Of a stretch of 64,000 nucleotides of DNA, positions 25,101 to 41,199 are shown one piece after another (positions within the stretch are counted from its first letter, which is position 1; each line of letters begins with the position of its first letter). A program made the translations under genes and the position numbers. A model generated the notes under the pieces. That model was not told the origin of the DNA, did no database searches, and saw nothing but the letters and a program-made list of their open reading frames with translations. This stretch comes from Episyrphus balteatus (Eukaryota > Arthropoda > Insecta > Diptera > Syrphidae): the NCBI RefSeq assembly GCF_945859705.1, contig NC_079134.1:48910402-48974401 (forward strand), in the 5' to 3' direction.

Positions 25101-27939
25101 AGTGGTGCGCTGATTGGGAATAATTATTATGATTGCAAGATGGCGCACATTATTAGAGCGCGGTGTGGTATTAATGTTTTTTTAAGGAATTCCAAGTCCG
25201 AATTGAGAAGGAAAACATTTTTCTTCTTCGTTTTTATTTTAACAATCTGGTGTGTGTGTTCATTAACGGTTCTGGTTCTGGATCATTAAATTGCTTATAG
25301 TTAAGAAAAAAAAGCTGTACTTGGTGAAGATTCGCCTTAACTTAGCGAGTTACCGAAAAAATAAATTGGTTTAAAAAAGGATATATTTTCTAATTGGAAA
25401 CAATTGATATTCAATGCATGGCAAAGGCGAGGCCTGTAGATTGTACAATGTATGAACAACATTATATCATTTCCGGAAATTGACACAGAGTCAGACTTTT
25501 TTAATAAAGGAAATTGAAGCTCATTGTTGGAAAATTGTCCTGATTGTTGAACCTTTTGTGGTTTTTTTTATTTGTGTAAGACTCGTTTTGTATTACTAAT
25601 GCAGTTCTAAAATAAAATATGCTGGAATTTGGAAACCACATCGCAGACAATATCAATATCGAAGAAATGGACAGCAAATTTTGCAGTTTTTTTTTAGATG
25701 AATGAAAAATGCAGTTTTAATTGCTTTAAACATTAGATGTACCAAATTTAATAAAAATCGTTATCTCAAAAGTTGCATTACCTAGAAATCGTTTTTATTG
25801 AGTGGGTGTTTAAAGCTTCTATTTGGCACGAACTAGAAATGTAATTTGATCACTTTATTGTAGGTATAATTACTACTCAATTAGTTATTTTGTTCATGTT
25901 TGACATATAAGCCACAAAATGCTTAACTGCTTGTAGGTTGGATCGTAACAGGAAAAAAACTTGTAGGAGCAGGGATTCTCTCTCTCTATCTCTTTTCCAT
26001 CCGTTTAGTCGGGAAGGTAAATTTAAAAAAAAATTACTTTACTTGGAAAAAGAATAATTAAAAATCAAATGTTTAATTTAAAAAATATTTTCAATTCAAT
26101 GTTTTGAAAAAAATAATCGAAAAAATAAATCCAAATATACTTTTTGTTACACAAGAAATCCAAAGGCATATTTTTTTCGGCAATAAACATACTATAAGAA
26201 GTGTGTAATTTTAAAAATATTTTGTTTGCTATTTTATAATTTGTTATAAAATTTATGATAAAAATATTTTAAAATTACACAAGTAAGTACACTATTCCTT
26301 TTGTTTTGCAAATAAAATAAAATGCACGAATGGGCACGTGCTTACTCCTATGGTAAAAGTTGATTGAATATTAAAGCTTTTTATGTAAAAATTCATTTAA
26401 GCGTGTTTTGAATTTAAAAGTATGAAAAAACTAAAAATTATATAAAATTTGTTTTTAAAATTACAAAAAAAAAAACGGTTTTTTAAATGATTTGAACCAT
26501 AATTTAAGTATACAATTTAATTTCTTGTATAACAGAATTTTTAAATTTTTAGAAAAAAATATTTTTTTCAAAAGAAAATATTCATCGACACAAAAAATCA
26601 AAGTTTCAAACTATTTCATTGATCTGTTTTCTGTTGATTTTTCAAAAAAAAATTGAAACTTTTTAAAAAATCCCAAAATATTTTTTCTTATTTTTTTTTA
26701 TTTTAACATCCAGACTAAAACAGGGTTCTAATACAAAATTTTTCTTTGAATTCGTTTATGTGAAAGTCAGAAATCAATAAAACGGTTCATTGGCATTTAC
26801 CGTCGATGAATATACCGTATATTAGACTGTTTCAAAAAAAATTTTTTTTTGTTCAAAGCATTACCGAAAATATTGTTGGAAATGACGAAAAAAAATACTG
26901 TAAAAGTTTCAGCCCTTAAGTGTTAACATTTAGTACCGCCGCATCGCAAATTTCTATTTCACATACGATTTGTATGGGAAAGATTGTGTATTCGTGTTTA
27001 GAATTTTTTATATTATTAATTTTTAATTTTGACACCTCAAAATTGACTGTCCCTCGTGCAAATTTTTTGGACTTTGAGATTGAATAGAGTTAAATTATTG
27101 TAACGGTAACTTAATTTAATTTGAAGTTTGATCTTAAATAAAGTTTGATATTAATTAAGTTAAGTTTGCATTATGAAAAAATTTGTAAAAACGGTTTTAA
27201 AAACTTTGCCAAAAACCATAATTTCTCATTCAAACAATTGGAAAAAAGTACCACCGACCTCATAAAATAAATAATTTGGTTCAAAATCTCAATAGTAATT
27301 TGAAAATGAAATTACTTATTTCTCACCTTCCGCGGGTAGTAAATTCACACAAAAGTGAATTTAATTTCCACAAAAAAAGAGAAAAGCGGAACATATTCAG
27401 TGGGAGTTAGCTTCACCAGTGAAAGTAAAATTATTTCCCACTGTAAGTGAAGTAATTTCCCATATGAAGATAAATCCCGTGAAGTTAGTTCCCTGCAAGT
27501 AAAAATGAGTAGTTCTGTTGGAAATCTTACAATTTGTTGGTTTGTTTTTGATATCATTTTATTATGTAGATCAAAACGAACTTTTGGAAATTCAATTTCA
27601 TTAAACGTCAGAATCTCTAAAACAAAATTCTGAAAAATTTCCGAAATTGCAATAAGTCCAGTGGCTTCTGCATTTTTATAAATTCATATCAACTTGTATA
27701 CCTGATGTACACATCCATCATCTGCCCTCACATTAGTATATTTGATCATCCAAGAACTCGGTTTCACATAAAAAAAAAAAACAAAATGAAAATAAAAAAA
27801 AAAATATTCATGTGTCGGATATCCCTCATACAATTATCCACACAATTAAATGAATTCAATGTGTGTTTTACTTTTGCGCTTCCGTTTCCATTTTAAAACC
27901 GAAAAACAAGCAAAAGTTTAAGCTCCTCAAACTTTCTCA
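25101..27939. other. AT-rich DNA with an A/T hairpin at 26.2 kb
   Basis: At about 26203-26283 'gtgtaattttaaaaatatttt' (left) faces 'aaaatattttaaaattacac' (right) around a 40-nt centre, so the segment can fold. The stretch is otherwise A-T rich. (CT)n occurs near 25979-25992. No gene is seen. Confidence 0.45.
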
Positions 27940-28640
27940 TCATCATGATTGCTATAACACAGAGCCTCAGCCTCACTTCGCCTTCATTCTATAACATGCA
28001 TCAAACCATGGAAGACTCTCGCACATCTCGTATCGTTTCGTCTCTCGCGCAGTAAAAACAGGACGAAGGACGAAAGAAAAAGCATCATCAGCTTCAGCAT
28101 CAGCACCACATCATCTACCCTGAGAACATTGAGAGAGCAGCAGTGGCATCATCGGGAGTGGCTTGGCGTGGAGAGGCTCTGGATCTAGGTTCTAGGATCC
28201 TACAAAAGTTACTGCTCGTTCGTAGCCAGGGCAGGAGTAAACATACAAATTACGGTTGTGTTTGTGTTCGGCCACGTACACAACCCCAAAAACTCCAGGA
28301 CGAATGCAATTAAATGTGGGCAAAGATGATAGAGGCTGACAAAGTGAAGGATGCGATAGCTGATGGAAGCGCTGCTGAGCGGGAGGGTTGGTTGGATGGG
28401 GAGAGCGGAGCTGTTGTTAGTTCCAACGCTCATCTCCGATTAATTAGTTGGCAAAGTTTTAATTAATTTCGCCCATTAGCCCCTGACAAAACCTCAGTTG
28501 TTGTGGATGTGGATGGAAGTGGAAATGGAAGTGGAAGGACAGAGAGAAGTTGGTTTTCCCCTCTGCCTCTGGGTTTGGGGGGGTGGCAAAACCTTTTCCT
28601 TTTTTCCCAACTCAGTCCCAGCTTCTTGATTTAGTTCCTA
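27940..28640. promoter_or_regulatory. GC-richer island with homeodomain-type sites
   Basis: This is a clear drop in AT content between two A-T rich flanks. Around 28437-28486 there are two TTAATTA-containing sites ('gattaattagttgg', 'ttttaattaatttcgccc') within 45 bp, as in homeodomain-bound enhancers of flies. Purine-rich tandem GGAAGTGGAAATGG repeats follow at about 28513-28540. No protein-coding frame is convincing. The enhancer role is inferred. Confidence 0.35.
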
Positions 28641-29957
28641 TTGTGTGCGAGCGATTGTTGGATGGTTTTTTTTTTTCTTTTGTTTTTGTATTTTGTTTAT
28701 CTCTTATTTCTTCATAAATTTTTCTTCCCTTTGGTCGTGATTCTTTATATTTTTTTTTGTGTGTGTTTGTTTTAGGTCCTTTTATTGTTTTGTTTTTGTC
28801 ATTCATTTGGTTCATTTTCGTTTTTGTTTTAATTTAAATTAAGTGAAATTCTTAAGTGGCAGTAGTAATTGTGGAGGCCTTCAACAAATCAACCCGGTCT
28901 TTCTCTTTCCCAAAAAAAAAAAAAAAACTTTCCATATAAATTTGTAACTGGCACCATAAAATGTTTTGTCTATGATTGCGATTCATTTTATTCTAGAAAA
29001 CAGAGGGGAATGAGTTTAATATTAAGGGGTTTACAACTTTAGGGAAAAACTGAGGGGGTAAAACTAATTATAATGGCAGAATAGTGAAGGTCATTTATTT
29101 AGACTGGTCCCTTTTACCTATTATATTTTGGTTGTTTGGGTATTTTTAGAAAAGGGTGAGCGGTAGAGTGGAAGTAGAATAAGAAAAAAATAAAAAAATG
29201 AGAAAACTGAGAAAAGATTATTAGCTTCTAAATACAATCTTTTGAATCAATTTAAAAAGAAATTAGAAAAACAGTTACATAAGAGGAGAAGGAATGGGAT
29301 TTTTTTTTTAGTTTTTTGATTTGCATCTGGATCTATAATTGTTGGACGAAAATGGTCTTCAAGTCTAATGACAATGTGCCACTTCCTGTATGAAAATGAT
29401 GTTAAGGTTAACTTAAATTTTTCTGTTTTGATTTTCTGGAAGTATTTTTTAAATTGACATATTAAGGGCCCAATAATAACGAAAGCTACCATATGTTTAT
29501 AACGGAAATACTTTTGTCTTCCTCAATAATCACAAAAAAACATTTTTTTTTATTTAGTTTAAGATTGTCGGTTTTGCACTGTGGTCCGTTTGCCCAACGT
29601 TAGCCCAGGACAGTCCATTTTTTTCTTATTCTATTATTTCTTCAAAAGATACAATAAAAATCTTTTTTTTCATATCAGAAACCGAAACAATTATGATTTT
29701 TTTTTCCTGTGAAAAATCGCTAGTTTAAAACCGTGAGTTTTTTCTAAATCGCCAGCTTAACTGAAGCCACCTGTGCGATAATATGAGACAATTTTCAACT
29801 ATGTCTCCTCCTCTGTGCCACGTAGTTCTATGTTATATTTTCTTTCTTTGTGTCTATCTGTCCTTCTCTTTGTCATTGTCTGGTGTTGTCTCAGCCAAAT
29901 GGCCTCAGTTGCCGCACTGATAAGTGTCAGTAGTTCGTACATTCATGTACGAAGTAC

Positions 29958-29962
<5 letters not shown>
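28641..29962. other. T/G-rich, then AT-rich spacer
   Basis: 28660-28830 is T/G-rich on the plus strand (TTTTTGTTTT-like). The rest is A-T rich. No gene. The last 25 bp before the TAA repeat give the flank of the Dong-type insertion. Confidence 0.5.

Positions 29963-30028
<66 letters not shown>
29963..30028. repeat. (TAA)n microsatellite, 5' flank of the retrotransposon
   Basis: About 22 uninterrupted AAT/TAA units run directly into the element's first bases. This is the upstream half of the target microsatellite. Confidence 0.97.
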
Positions 30029-34527
<4,499 letters not shown>

Positions 34528-34533
34528 TATAAT

Positions 34534-35346
34534 AGTCGGAGAGGCGACCGTCGAGTTACTTAGCTCATAAGGTTAGAGTTTAAAATTAGTGTCAAATGAA
34601 AGATAAGTTCATACTGAAAATACAAAAATAGGGTTGCCACTTCTAAAATGGGAACTTTCATGTGGCAACCCTATTTTAAAGGAAAAATTGTCACATAACT
34701 AATACATACATATCTTTGTTGTTTGGACAGATAAAAAAATTTTTGAAATGTCAAACTAAAGTCAAAATAGTAAAAAAAAAATAATAAAATAATATAAAGA
34801 ACGTAACCCAACAAAATTGGCAACCCCATCCAAATGAAAAAAACACTGACAAAAATCTTCTTTGAACAAAACAGTATAACTTTTTATGCACTAGAAAGCT
34901 AAACTATACACCATATTTTAGATAATACTCTCTTCTATCTAAAAAATGTCGGGTGCCACCTCGAAAATGCAGGCAAGTACTCGGCAACCCTTTCCAAATG
35001 CCAAAAAACCCAAAAATCACTTGTTTTTTTGGCCAAAGTGTATAATATTTAATAGAGTTAAAGGCTATAAAATACATCATGTTTAGCTTAGATTCTCTTC
35101 TTTCAAAAAAATGTCGGGTGCCACCACGTTTGACATTTCAAAAATGTTTGTATCTGTCCAAGCACCAAAGATATGTATGTATTAGTTATGTGACAATTTT
35201 TCCTTTAATAGGGTTGCCACATGGAAGTTCCCATTTTAGAAGTGGCAACCCTATTTTTTTATTTTCAGTACCAACTTATCTTCATTTGACACTAATTTTA
35301 ACCTTTAACCTTATGAGCTAAGTAACTCGACGGTCGCCGCTTGGAC
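34534..35346. mobile_element. 813-bp foldback element with hairpins inside its arms
   Basis: Arms 34534-34756 and 35128-35346 are long inverted copies. The outer ends are 'ggcgaccgtcgagttactta' and its complement. TATAAT stands on both sides (34528-34533, 35347-35352) and may be the target duplication. Each arm itself holds a small palindrome, TAGGGTTGCCAC ... GTGGCAACCCTA (34629-34673 and its counterpart near 35209-35253). The centre carries a direct repeat of about 150 bp ('atgtcgggtgccacc' near 34947 and 35111). No coding frame. Confidence 0.8.
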
Positions 35347-35352
35347 TATAAT

Positions 35353-35973
35353 CTTTCCAAATTTTTTTCAAAAGTCACAACAAGTTTAAAATTGTTTGGT
35401 ATTTATTTATTCTTCAGTATACGAATAGTACTTTTCAAACCTTTCTCAACAAATTTTTCGTTAGCCCTCTCTTAAAAACAAAATTGCATTTGGGGGTGCC
35501 AATTTCTCATAGCCACCTTTTTCTACACTTCCGCAAGTATCAGTGAGTTCGAGAAGTAAATAAACGAAGTGTATATTTAAGTCTAGAAATGGATCCTATT
35601 AAATGGTGGCAAGATTGGCGTAAAACATAATATATCGCCATGCATACAATTTTATTATTTGAAGATTTGAAGAAATTATTATCGTTTGAAAAAGCTAATA
35701 CGATTATCAATTTTTATAGAAAATAAGTTTCTCTATCTATGATCTATGTAAACATGGGGCGTTTTCATAAACGTCTGCTTACCTTAGGCCTGAATTACAC
35801 GTACCTACTTAGTTCAATTTGATGGCTGCGGAACTCAAAAGAATCTTGATTCGATGTTTTTATTGTTAATAAATGTAAATATTGTAAAAAAAAAATGGGG
35901 GAAAAAACTGTTAATTGGGGTAGTGCGAAAATGTTTCTCTTTCATTTTTCAAAAAATTTGGATTTTTATGAAA
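35353..35973. other. AT-rich DNA, nothing recognised
   Basis: Spacer without a supported gene, RNA or repeat end. Confidence 0.5.
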
Positions 35974-36530
35974 CCGCAAATCAGAAAAATTCTATTGGCC
36001 TCCGTTCTTGAAATATTACCGTTATAAAATGCAAAAAAAAAGGTTTTTTTATAACGGTTATATTTCAAGAACGGAAGCTAATAGAACTTTTATGATTGCG
36101 GATTCAAGTTTAACCTCCCAAAAACCTCTAGAAAAGTATATTTTGGTGTTTGTGGCAAAAATTTTATGACCAGGGACTTAAACTTAAGATTATATTTAGT
36201 TTCTCTTTGGCTTAATTACTAAAACTTAAGATATCTCGAGCAATTAAAAAGATATCGGGAAAATTTAAACAGTTTTTGAAAGAAGAATACTTGTATTTAT
36301 AATCACCGGTACAAATTTGTTTATAATGAATTACCCCACATAAAAACAGAAGCTCGAAAACTGCCAAAATGACGTTTTTTAGCATTTTATAACGGTAATA
36401 TCTCAAAGACGGAGGCCAATCAAATTTTTCTGACTTCAGATTCGAGTTCAGCACATCAAAAACCTCTAGAAAAGTATATCTTGGTTGTTGTGAAAAAAAA
36501 GTGCAATTTTTTTGACCAGTGTAATGAGTT
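35974..36530. mobile_element. Foldback element, family F1, copy 2 (rearranged)
   Basis: 35974-36101 is an imperfect hairpin with arms of about 55 bp ('ccgcaaatcag ... gattgcgg'). Downstream, 'cctctagaaaagtatat' occurs twice (near 36126 and 36462) with F1-like 'gatatctcgagcaattaaa' between. The order of phrases matches 6227-6720, ending with 'gaccagtgtaatgag'. This copy has an extra inverted duplication at its left end. It is non-coding. Confidence 0.65.
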
Positions 36531-39150
36531 TGAATTGAAATTTTTCGTATAAGGGTGGCTCTAAAAAATGTTATCTTCTATAGTTGGTTGTAAAATTCCA
36601 AAAATTATAACCAAATTATCGAGAAAAAATATTGCCATTTTTAAATTTGATTTTCACTACAAAAGAAAGATTATAAAACCTGGTTTATGAAAAAATATAA
36701 TGTGATAAAGTAATAACTTTGGTTAGTGATAACAGTTTTCGGGTCACCTAATTTCAGCTTATCGAAGTTTTTTTTTTTTTTTCTAAGTTAGATCAGATTT
36801 TTCAATTTGAACCATAATCATTTCAAGCCCAAAATTTTGATTTTCAAAAAAGATAGCCATTGTGAAAGAACATAGAATTCGATGAAAATATTGAAGAAAA
36901 CAATAAAATACAATACTTTTGAACTTATTCGTAGAAAACATTTTTTTTTTTCATTTATTGTAAGTTTACAAAAAAACCCTCACTATTGACATCATTTGAA
37001 ACTGCACCGAAAAACAAATTACTTCCAAGTAATATCCGACAAGTTTAACAAAAACCGCACGACTTCTTCACACTTACCTTCAGGTAGAGTGTAGGTATTT
37101 GAAGAAACAATGAATATCGAAAGCTTCAACATTTAAACAACCAAGGCGTACAGAGAGAGAGGAATTCCTTCGCCCTTCAAAAATGAGTATAGGTTAGGTA
37201 TGGTATATCCCCAAACTCATTTCAACCATAAACTCACACTGAGATAAAAAGCATAGTCTAAGCAAAAGGACCCTTTACCTTATATAGATTACGAAGAACT
37301 ATACCAAAGGATTGGTGGGGGCAAGGATTTAAGTTCATTATCTCCAACAAGATTTCACTCTAATTAAAAGGTGGTTTTGAGTTTGTGGGCAGTAAGTAAT
37401 TTATTGCCGAGAAATTTATCATAATACATTATTTCGTGTTGTTATTGTGTATGTGTTAGTAACTATGCCATATAAAAGAGTGAGTGGTGGTGAATGGTGA
37501 TATTGTTTAAGGAAGAGTTGCTGTGTCGGATTCGTTGTGTCTTTCGGTTAGAGGAAGCCAAGAAACAAGTCGATTGTCCTCCCACATCCCGCACTTCTTT
37601 TTCCATATACTTCTCTCTTCTTTGGTCTCCGGTTGTATGCTGTGTCAGTTCAGTTCAGTTTCGGAAACGATAAAACCTTTCTAAATTGGTTGTCTTAAAG
37701 TAGGTGTGGGCGGGCGGGGGGAAGGTGTAGGAGAAAATTGTGTAAATAGATATGAACAGGGATTAATTGTTCCACCTTCATCGTCGTCGGTCGTCGTCTT
37801 CGTCCTTCCATTGTTGAGTTGAGTCGGGAGTTGGTTGGTTGGTTTTTCGTAGAATGGACGTTGTGGTTTTTTGTTTTAGAGTTTCAAAAAAAAAAAAAAA
37901 AAAAATAAGAAGAAAATACAGGATATTCGAATAGAGAACATCCTTCGGTCTGTTGGTTGTATTCTATAGTTTTAAGAGGAAGAGAAGAAAGTGATTCTAT
38001 ATGAGGTATAACTGGAAGGAGGGCAACCAAAAAAGAAAAAGGAATGAAGGAGATTTTAAATGAATGACATGAATTTCGTAATTATTATGAATTATGGAAT
38101 AGAATAAACGTCCTGTTAACGGGATTGTTAAACTAAATAAATAGACATGAAATTTCATACTATTTTAATTTCATTAGCACAATTCGGTTTAATGGTCGGT
38201 CTATGAAGAGAAACTCTTCTTCTCTTCGTTTTTTTTGTTTTGGTTTGGTTTGGTTTTGTGCATATAATTTAGATTTTCCTCTTTTTTGGTTTTAATATCT
38301 TGAAATTGGTTTAGCAAATGAACCTTTCTCTCCTGTGTGCGTGTGAGGTTTTTTTTTTCTATGTGAAAAGGATAATATTGTTTGTATAGAGGTAAGTTAC
38401 CAAGTTATATCTTTATTGGAGAAGAAGACTAATGGGATTAGATACTCGATTCCAATTAGAAAAGTGTAATTATTTTAATAAATTTGTATCTGATGATGAA
38501 TCGTTTCAAACTGTCAATGTCAGATGAAAATTTGTTGAAATAAGATATAGAAGAGTTATCTTCGAAAGGTAATATAAGTATCTTTGGAAAACATCAGGTA
38601 TTATTAAGGAAGCTTTGGACGAACTTAAGTGTTGGTTATTTTGTAGTTGTTATGAAAAACTCTACTAAATAATAAAGGAATATCAATAAATTGGTCAAGA
38701 GAGCAATTGATTTCTATTTCTTTTTGAATGCCTTGCAGCCTTGCAGGTTGTTTTTGAATAATTAATTAACTAAACATGTTTTGAATTTTTTGACCAAACT
38801 TGATAATTCGCAAACATACTTGTTCAAACAAAAGGTTAGAAATATTTTTAAACATATTTCATCAAAGAGCTTTAGACTTGAAAAATAGAACACGTGTTAA
38901 GATTTGTAAGAATTTTAGTTTATTGCAGGACACACGTGGACTTATTTATAAACTTTGTATAGCTTTAAACGTCTGTTTAAATTTGGCGAACGTGTTGCCT
39001 TTTAGCTACCAAAATTAATAACTGTTAAGACGATAAAAGAGACATTCATTTTTATTTTTATTAAATAGAGCATATTTTCCACAAAAACGATAGACAGCTT
39101 TTAAATAGACAAAAATCTAATTAAAATAAGAAAAAATCTTTAAAAAAAGG
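36531..39150. other. AT-rich DNA with a pyrimidine/GT-rich island at 37.5-37.9 kb
   Basis: 37480-37870 holds CT- and GTCGTC-rich unique sequence (for example 'cgtcgtcggtcgtcgtcttc'). It may be a regulatory block but has no defining site. The rest is A-T rich, with a poly(A) run at 37890-37909. No gene. Confidence 0.4.
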
Positions 39151-39152
39151 TA

Positions 39153-39995
39153 GGGTAAAACTATACAATACGCCCCAGTTTACAAAACGCCCCACCAGTC
39201 TCGTACGCACAATTCACTGCAAAACAAAAATTTGGCACCAAAACATATTGCGGAGAGCGCAGACAAAATTTCATTTTTTCAAAAAGTATAAAGACCATAT
39301 CAAATTGATATATATATGTACTTAGAAAGTTCAAAAATTGGGCTTCTTAGTCCTTTTTTGGCAATTCCTTGAAATCAGTTTGGATTGCTATATTTTTGCA
39401 TGCGCGTATTGCACTTCGAAATTTACAAAACGCCCCAGTACAGTAAGTGTAATACGCCCCAATAAATTATGAAGTAAAATACTCATCAACATTTTTTTTT
39501 ATTTGCTATATGCTTAAGAATTGCATTAAATTACATAAGGACGACACTGCGGCCATTATGGTCAAAAACGAAAATTATTACACGACCGTTTTTAAAGAAG
39601 TTTAGTTTTCAGCGCATATCTTGCCATATGGCGTTGCACGAGTTTTTTTTTACCATGTATACATACCAGATTGCAACATTTTCCAAAATCAAATAATTCA
39701 ATTTTTCTAATTTAATACATTTGTACCTACTTTTTCCTTAGGGGCGCGGGCGTTTTGTCACTGGTGTGGGGCGTTTTACCCAGCAAATGAGTTATAAAAC
39801 GCCCCACTTGAACTTTTTTTAAACGATTTATATAAAATATATGCTAACATATTTTAGTACATATGAATATGCCAAAAGTAAGAAAAAAGACTATACTTTT
39901 TATATTTACCAAAAAAACTATTAATTTCCTTTATTTTTTTTTTTTTGTTTTATTGAAGATTCAAAAAAAGTGGGGCGTATTGTATAGTTTTACCC
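39153..39995. mobile_element. 843-bp TA-flanked element with perfect 25-bp TIRs and ACGCCCCA repeats
   Basis: 39153-39177 and 39971-39995 are exact reverse complements, starting GGGTAAAACTATACAATACG. TA stands immediately outside both (39151-39152, 39996-39997). These are the features of a Tc1/mariner-superfamily miniature element. The end phrase ACGCCCCA is repeated inside at about 39187, 39431, 39454 and 39800, and as TGGGGCG at about 39767, often next to 'ttacaaa' or 'tttta'. There is no transposase. Perfect terminal repeats suggest it moved recently. Confidence 0.88.
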
Positions 39996-39997
39996 TA

Positions 39998-40600
39998 GTC
40001 TTTATTTTTTTTCTGCGTAAAAAATTGATTTAATTTTTAAATTTTAAATTATAACCACTTTGGAGTTCATCGCCGACATGCAAGCACCTGGACAGACTTG
40101 AAGAAGTTTTAAGAAGTCGAATGACACCGTATACCTAAAACCTTTTTTGACATCAACTCTATCGTTTAGCTTTGTCAACTTTAACGGAGCAGACTTTTAT
40201 TTTTATTGAACATTGAAATTTTTCATCATATCATAAGTTTTCTCATATTTACTTAAAAACATAGTTGGCAACCATATAACCCCAAAATATTCACTATTTT
40301 ATGAAACATAAATAAAAGAGATGTCAAAATTGTGCTAGTTAAAAAAAAAAAAATCTATGAAATAGCGTAATAAGACGTCGTCTATTGTGTTGTACTAATT
40401 TGGCACATTTTGGAATTTTTTTTGTGAAATATGATTCTATGAGTTCCAAAACTAAAGTCAATTACCTTTTAGATATGAAAAAAAATTCTATTTAATGGCT
40501 TATTCTGGCCGCCATTTTAAATACATACAAAATAGATGGCAACTTTTTCGTTTTCTCCATACTTATATCTTCCAGTGTTCTAAATTTCGTGATTTTTCGT
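39998..40600. other. AT-rich DNA, nothing recognised
   Basis: No supported gene or repeat. Confidence 0.45.
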
Positions 40601-40619
40601 CAAGAAATGGCCAGATGAA

Positions 40620-41195
40620 TTTTGACGCCAAAAAGCACCAAAGGCAACACTGTGCGCCGTACCACTTCTGCACCATTTTAAATATTTCTAAACTGCCGCA
40701 CCACGTCTGCACCATTTCATTTTGAAAAAATGAGAAAACGAAAATAAAAATCACTGCAACACCACCGCACGACGTTTCCACGTCCGAACCATTTCATAAT
40801 GTATGAAAAAATTCGGTGTCATACCGCCGCGCGCCGCACTAGGTCCGCACCATTTTATGTTGAATGAAAAATTCAGTGCACCACCGCCGCACCATGTCTG
40901 CACCATGATCAAAAATTCTATTCTCGTACTTATACAAATATTTAAGTCGTCTTCAAAGTTATTTTGACTTAAGCAAGAAATTGCCAGTTCTTACAGATTT
41001 GAGTTGGTGGTCGAGTGGTTAAGGAGTTGGACTTCTAATTGAAAGTGCTCTAGATGCTCTGCTTCGAATCTCCTTCTCGTCGGTAGTTTTTTTTATTTTT
41101 CAATAATCAAAAATTATGTATCATGGTGCAACGAATTTTTCATACAAAATGAAATGGTGTGGACGTGGTGCAGTTGTGGTGCGGCGGTCGAGATT
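40620..41195. repeat. GCACCA-phrase repeat region around a tRNA-like core
   Basis: On the left, variants of 'ccgcaccacgtctgcaccat' recur at about 40655, 40694, 40765, 40835 and 40880, each followed by 'ttcat' or 'tttat' and A-rich sequence. On the right (about 41124-41190) the complement occurs ('gaaatggtgtggacgtggtg', 'gtggtgcggcggtcg'). The two sides therefore form an inverted structure around a tRNA-like segment. Termini are not defined and there is no coding frame. Confidence 0.6.
41001..41086 (+). ncRNA. tRNA-like segment (Ser/Leu-type, decayed) or SINE head
   Basis: An A-box-like tggtcgagtgg (41008-41018) is followed by ttaagg and 'gttggacttctaattg', which has the layout of a class II tRNA (Ser/Leu type) with anticodon loop cttctaa. 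A B-box-like gcttcgaatctcc lies at 41061-41073 and a TTTTTTTT terminator follows. The anticodon stem (ttgga/ttgaa) and the T stem do not pair well, so this is a pseudogene or the promoter of a SINE rather than a working tRNA. Confidence 0.5.
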
Positions 41196-41199
41196 TTTT

